Shown here: one piece after another, positions 61,707 through 64,000 of the stretch | How positions within the stretch are numbered: the first letter of the stretch is position 1 | Layout of the letters: every line of letters starts with the position of its first letter | DNA from: Devosia lacusdianchii | Lineage (GTDB): Bacteria; Pseudomonadota; Alphaproteobacteria; Rhizobiales; Devosiaceae | Length of the DNA: 64,000 nt | Assembly (NCBI RefSeq): GCF_022429625.1 | Contig: NZ_CP092483.1 | Span: forward strand, 310,001-374,000 | Reading direction: 5' to 3' | Position numbers and translations under genes: made by a program | The notes under the pieces: model-generated | What the model was told of the DNA's origin: nothing | Database searches by the model: none | Seen by the model: only the letters and a program-made list of their open reading frames with translations

Positions 61707-61730
61707 GGGAACGGCGCGAACGCCGTTCCC
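61707..61730 (-). terminator. Terminator of the secreted hypothetical gene (UUCG-loop hairpin)
   Basis: GGGAACGGCG (61707-61716) and CGCCGTTCCC (61721-61730) form a perfect 10-bp stem. On the minus strand the loop is TTCG, the very stable tetraloop. It lies 8 nt after the stop of the 61739-62998 gene. Confidence 0.85.
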
Positions 61731-61738
61731 TGATAATG

Positions 61739-62998
61739 TTACTCAGCGGCGGTATTGGCTTCCACTGCCAGGCCCAGCGCCGTGATCAAGCCAGCCGGGT
61801 TGGCCGCGGCGGCCATCAGCACCAGCAGCGAGGTGGGCGAGGGCGGGGCAACCTTGACTTCGAGGCTCTGCGGGTCGTCCAGGAATTCAGACACCGGCGG
61901 CACGACGACGTCGTTGAGCGCCGGAACGCCGGACTGGGCGATCATTGCCGGCAGGCTGGCCTTGAGGCCCTCCACGAACCCGGCGCGGTCGGTACCGGAC
62001 TGGGCCGCGAAGAAGTCGAGCAGCTTGCCGGCCAGCGAGGCGTCGTCATAGCGCACATTGGCGCCGACGATGGAGACGCCCTGCATGATGGCCATGCCCT
62101 GCATCATCTGCGCCTGGGCCTGTTCCTCGGTCAGCTCGCCCGAGGTACCGGCGGACTCCGCCATGGCCGCCTGCATGGCGTAGATCTGATCGAGCACATC
62201 GGGGGTGAGGCCGGTGACCTCGCCGGTGATATTGAGCGCGGCAACATCGGCAAAGTCGAACAGGAACTCACTGACCGTCAGGTGCCCATCGGCCATCGAC
62301 CAGCTCATGTCCTGGGTGATGTCGCCGGAGATGGAGGTTAGGCCAAGCGCCTCGATGACAGCGCCAGCCGAGGGGTCCTCTTCGCTGACGGTCGAGAGAT
62401 CGACCGAAATACCATTGATCGACAGGACCGAGGTCAGGTCGACGAGGTCGCTGCTGCCCTGCTCGGGATTGAAGGTGCTGCTGGCTTCCATCGATTCGAG
62501 CGCGATGACTTCCTGGCCGTCGCGGGTGATCGAGAGAGCGCCGGTGCTGAAGGACTGCCAAAGCTGCAGGATCGCGACAGCCGGTACGGTCTCGCCGCCC
62601 GGAACGTAGAGACCGTCGACGCGGACGTCGGACAGGGTGACGTGGCCGGCCGGCTCCGCGGCAAAATCGGTATCGACATCGGGAATGGTGACCGAAGCGG
62701 CCTTGTAACCACCGTCAGGCAGCTCGGTGACGCCTGAGAAGGTGATCTCGGTGTCGAAGGTCATCGGCTCCATATCCGCTTCGGGAGCACCGATCAGGGC
62801 AACGGTCACGCCGTCGACGGTGATGGTGTCGCCATCAAGGGTCGCCGCACCGAATTTGAAGTCGTAGCCGATGGTCTTGTAGACTTCGGCAACGCGATCG
62901 ACGAAGGCCTGGGCTTCCAGAGCGCTGGCAGACTGGATCGCGCCGACCGTTGCGGTCGTGGCCAGCAGCATCATCACGGCAGTCTTGGTGGTCCTCAT
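61739..62998 (-). CDS. Secreted hypothetical protein
   Basis: A 419-residue protein with a signal peptide (MRTTKTAVMMLLATTATVGA, cleavage probably near SASA-LEA). The mature protein is acidic and Ala/Asp/Gly-rich, with many alternating beta-like stretches (DGDTITVDGVTVAL, GGYKAASVTIPDVDTDF) and a Gln/Met-rich helical region (TEEQAQAQMMQGMAIMQG), ending in a hydrophobic Ala-rich segment (SPTSLLVLMAAAANPAGLITALGLAVE). I do not recognise the family. ATG 62998 follows GGAGATGACG; the longer frame has no such site. It is the only gene between two hairpins. Confidence 0.8.
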   Translation of the reverse strand: MRTTKTAVMMLLATTATVGAIQSASALEAQAFVDRVAEVYKTIGYDFKFGAATLDGDTITVDGVTVALIGAPEADMEPMTFDTEITFSGVTELPDGGYKAASVTIPDVDTDFAAEPAGHVTLSDVRVDGLYVPGGETVPAVAILQLWQSFSTGALSITRDGQEVIALESMEASSTFNPEQGSSDLVDLTSVLSINGISVDLSTVSEEDPSAGAVIEALGLTSISGDITQDMSWSMADGHLTVSEFLFDFADVAALNITGEVTGLTPDVLDQIYAMQAAMAESAGTSGELTEEQAQAQMMQGMAIMQGVSIVGANVRYDDASLAGKLLDFFAAQSGTDRAGFVEGLKASLPAMIAQSGVPALNDVVVPPVSEFLDDPQSLEVKVAPPSPTSLLVLMAAAANPAGLITALGLAVEANTAAE

Positions 62999-63154
62999 CG
63001 TCATCTCCGGCATATTGTTGTTTGATTGTCGGGGCAGGGCGTTCCACAAGTAGAACGGGGGCGTGCCGTGGCAGATGGCCCCTTGAGCGTTGAATTGCAA
63101 TAGATTCTGGCCACAAATTGGCTCGTTCGATTTATTGTCGGTTTATTGCATCAT

Positions 63155-63181
63155 AACGTCGGCAACAGTGTTGTGACGGTT
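63155..63181 (-). terminator. Imperfect hairpin after ilvA
   Basis: AACGTC (63155-63160) and GACGGTT (63175-63181) pair with one bulge, enclosing an inner CAACA/TGTTG stem. It lies 5 nt after the ilvA stop. No T-run, so weak. Confidence 0.3.
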
Positions 63182-63185
63182 CCTA

Positions 63186-64000
63186 TCAGGCGCTGCGGTC
63201 GTGATCGAGAAACTGCCGATAGGCCGGGTTGGCGGTCTCATCCCAATAGGGGAAACCCACCGCATCGATATGGGCGATGAAATCGGCACGTGTCGCTTGC
63301 GGCACCTGCACACCGACCAGCACCCGTCCGTAATCGGCGCCGTGGTTGCGGTAATGGAACAGCGAGATGTTCCATTCGTCATTGAGCCCTTCGAGGAATT
63401 TGAGCAGGGCGCCCGGGCGCTCGGGGAACTGGAAGCGGTAGACCACTTCGTCGGTCAGGTCGTTCACCCGCCCGCCCACCATGTAGCGCACATGGAGCTT
63501 GGCCACTTCGTTGTCGGTGAGGTCGATGACCTTGAGGCCATGGTCCTGCAGCAGCGAGATGATTTCATGCTTCTCGGCGTCACCGCGCGTCAGCTTGACG
63601 CCGACGAAAATCTTGGCCGTTGCGCCATGGGCAAAGCGATAGTTGAACTCGGTGATCGAGCGCTGTCCCAGGAGGCGGATGAAGGCCCGATAGCTGCCTG
63701 GCCTTTCGGGAATTTCGACCGCCAGCAGTGCCTCGGCCCGCTCGCCGATCTCGGCGCGCTCGGCCACATAGCGCAACCGGTCGAAATTGACATTGGCGCC
63801 CGAATTGATGGCGATCAGCGCGCCCGCAGGCGCTTCGCCCCGCTCCACCTGCCGGCGCAGGCCAGCCAGCGCCAGTGCGCCAGCAGGCTCCGCGATGGCG
63901 CGCATATCATCGAAGATGTCCTTGATCGCAGCGCAGATTTCGTCGGCGGTGACAGTGACGATGTCGTCGAGCAGTTCGCGGCAGATACGGAAGGTTTCGA
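63186..64000 (-). CDS. ilvA: Threonine ammonia-lyase, C-terminal part (partial at window edge)
   Basis: The minus-strand gene enters from the window edge with ETFRICRELLDDIVTVTADEI, then AIAEPAGALALAG and LIAINSGANVNFDRLRYVAER, the end of the PLP-dependent catalytic domain. About 190 residues follow as two ACT-like regulatory domains (ERPGSYRAFIRLLG, EKHEIISLLQ; ERPGALLKFLEGL, NISLFHYRNHG). This long, two-ACT form is the biosynthetic enzyme that deaminates threonine to 2-oxobutanoate for isoleucine and is feedback-inhibited by isoleucine. The start lies outside the window. Confidence 0.96.
   Translation of the reverse strand, partial: ETFRICRELLDDIVTVTADEICAAIKDIFDDMRAIAEPAGALALAGLRRQVERGEAPAGALIAINSGANVNFDRLRYVAERAEIGERAEALLAVEIPERPGSYRAFIRLLGQRSITEFNYRFAHGATAKIFVGVKLTRGDAEKHEIISLLQDHGLKVIDLTDNEVAKLHVRYMVGGRVNDLTDEVVYRFQFPERPGALLKFLEGLNDEWNISLFHYRNHGADYGRVLVGVQVPQATRADFIAHIDAVGFPYWDETANPAYRQFLDHDRSA

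Overview
The window is high-GC, densely coding DNA from an alphaproteobacterium. The gene families (CASTOR/POLLUX-type channel, KaiC-like ATPase with hybrid kinase, ThuA/Gfo-Idh pair, QEGLA-motif metallopeptidase) suggest Hyphomicrobiales, possibly a Devosia-like lineage. That placement is an inference from gene content, not from a marker comparison. There is one tRNA gene (tRNA-Arg, anticodon CCG), and no rRNA, CRISPR array, integrase or transposase was recognised.

Layout. 1-8556 is a core/signalling block: the 5' part of polA (minus, cut by the window edge), a two-gene unit of a KaiC-like double ATPase and a hybrid histidine kinase, a small secreted protein made of two acidic Cys-containing repeats, a lipoprotein lytic transglycosylase, and a CASTOR/POLLUX-type channel. 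8557-11001 is gene-poor. It holds the tRNA-Arg gene and one isolated MaoC-type hydratase, and it looks like the edge of an acquired region.

11002-43653 is a large surface-polysaccharide locus of about 28 genes in alternating blocks. The central plus-strand operon (19365-27791) encodes a WbpA-B-D-E cassette for UDP-2,3-diacetamido-2,3-dideoxy-glucuronic acid, a glycosyltransferase, a Wzx-type flippase, and an unusual fusion of a class II glutaminase with a WbpG-like sugar amidotransferase. Minus-strand blocks encode PglF-, PglE-, PglD- and PglC-like proteins (UDP-diacetamido-trideoxyhexose synthesis and its priming transferase), RmlA/RmlB plus a WecE/FdtB-like transaminase (a dTDP-4-amino-4,6-dideoxyhexose), three methyltransferases, an FAD oxidoreductase, an SMR-type small membrane protein, a WbqC-like protein, and several large membrane proteins. 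Two of the latter are clear GT-C paralogues. The product predicted from these genes is a glycan rich in amino sugars and decorated with amidino or amide, methyl and acyl groups.

44098-64000 is mixed chromosomal content: a 1002-residue Sel1-repeat protein, an AcuI/YhdH reductase, a cold-shock protein, a tight three-gene unit (N-formylglutamate amidohydrolase, QEGLA/MATCAP-type metallopeptidase, GshB-like ATP-grasp ligase), a LacI-regulated Gfo/Idh-ThuA sugar module with two visible operator copies, an ArsR-CDF zinc efflux pair with an intervening operator, an ABC exporter, an aldo/keto reductase, a VOC protein, a HAD nucleotidase, a secreted hypothetical protein, and the 3' part of ilvA (minus, cut by the window edge).

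The two observations most worth following are the glutaminase-WbpG fusion, which could replace the separate HisH/HisF ammonia supply, and the N-formylglutamate amidohydrolase/metallopeptidase/ATP-grasp operon, which looks like a peptide- or glutamate-conjugating and -removing system.
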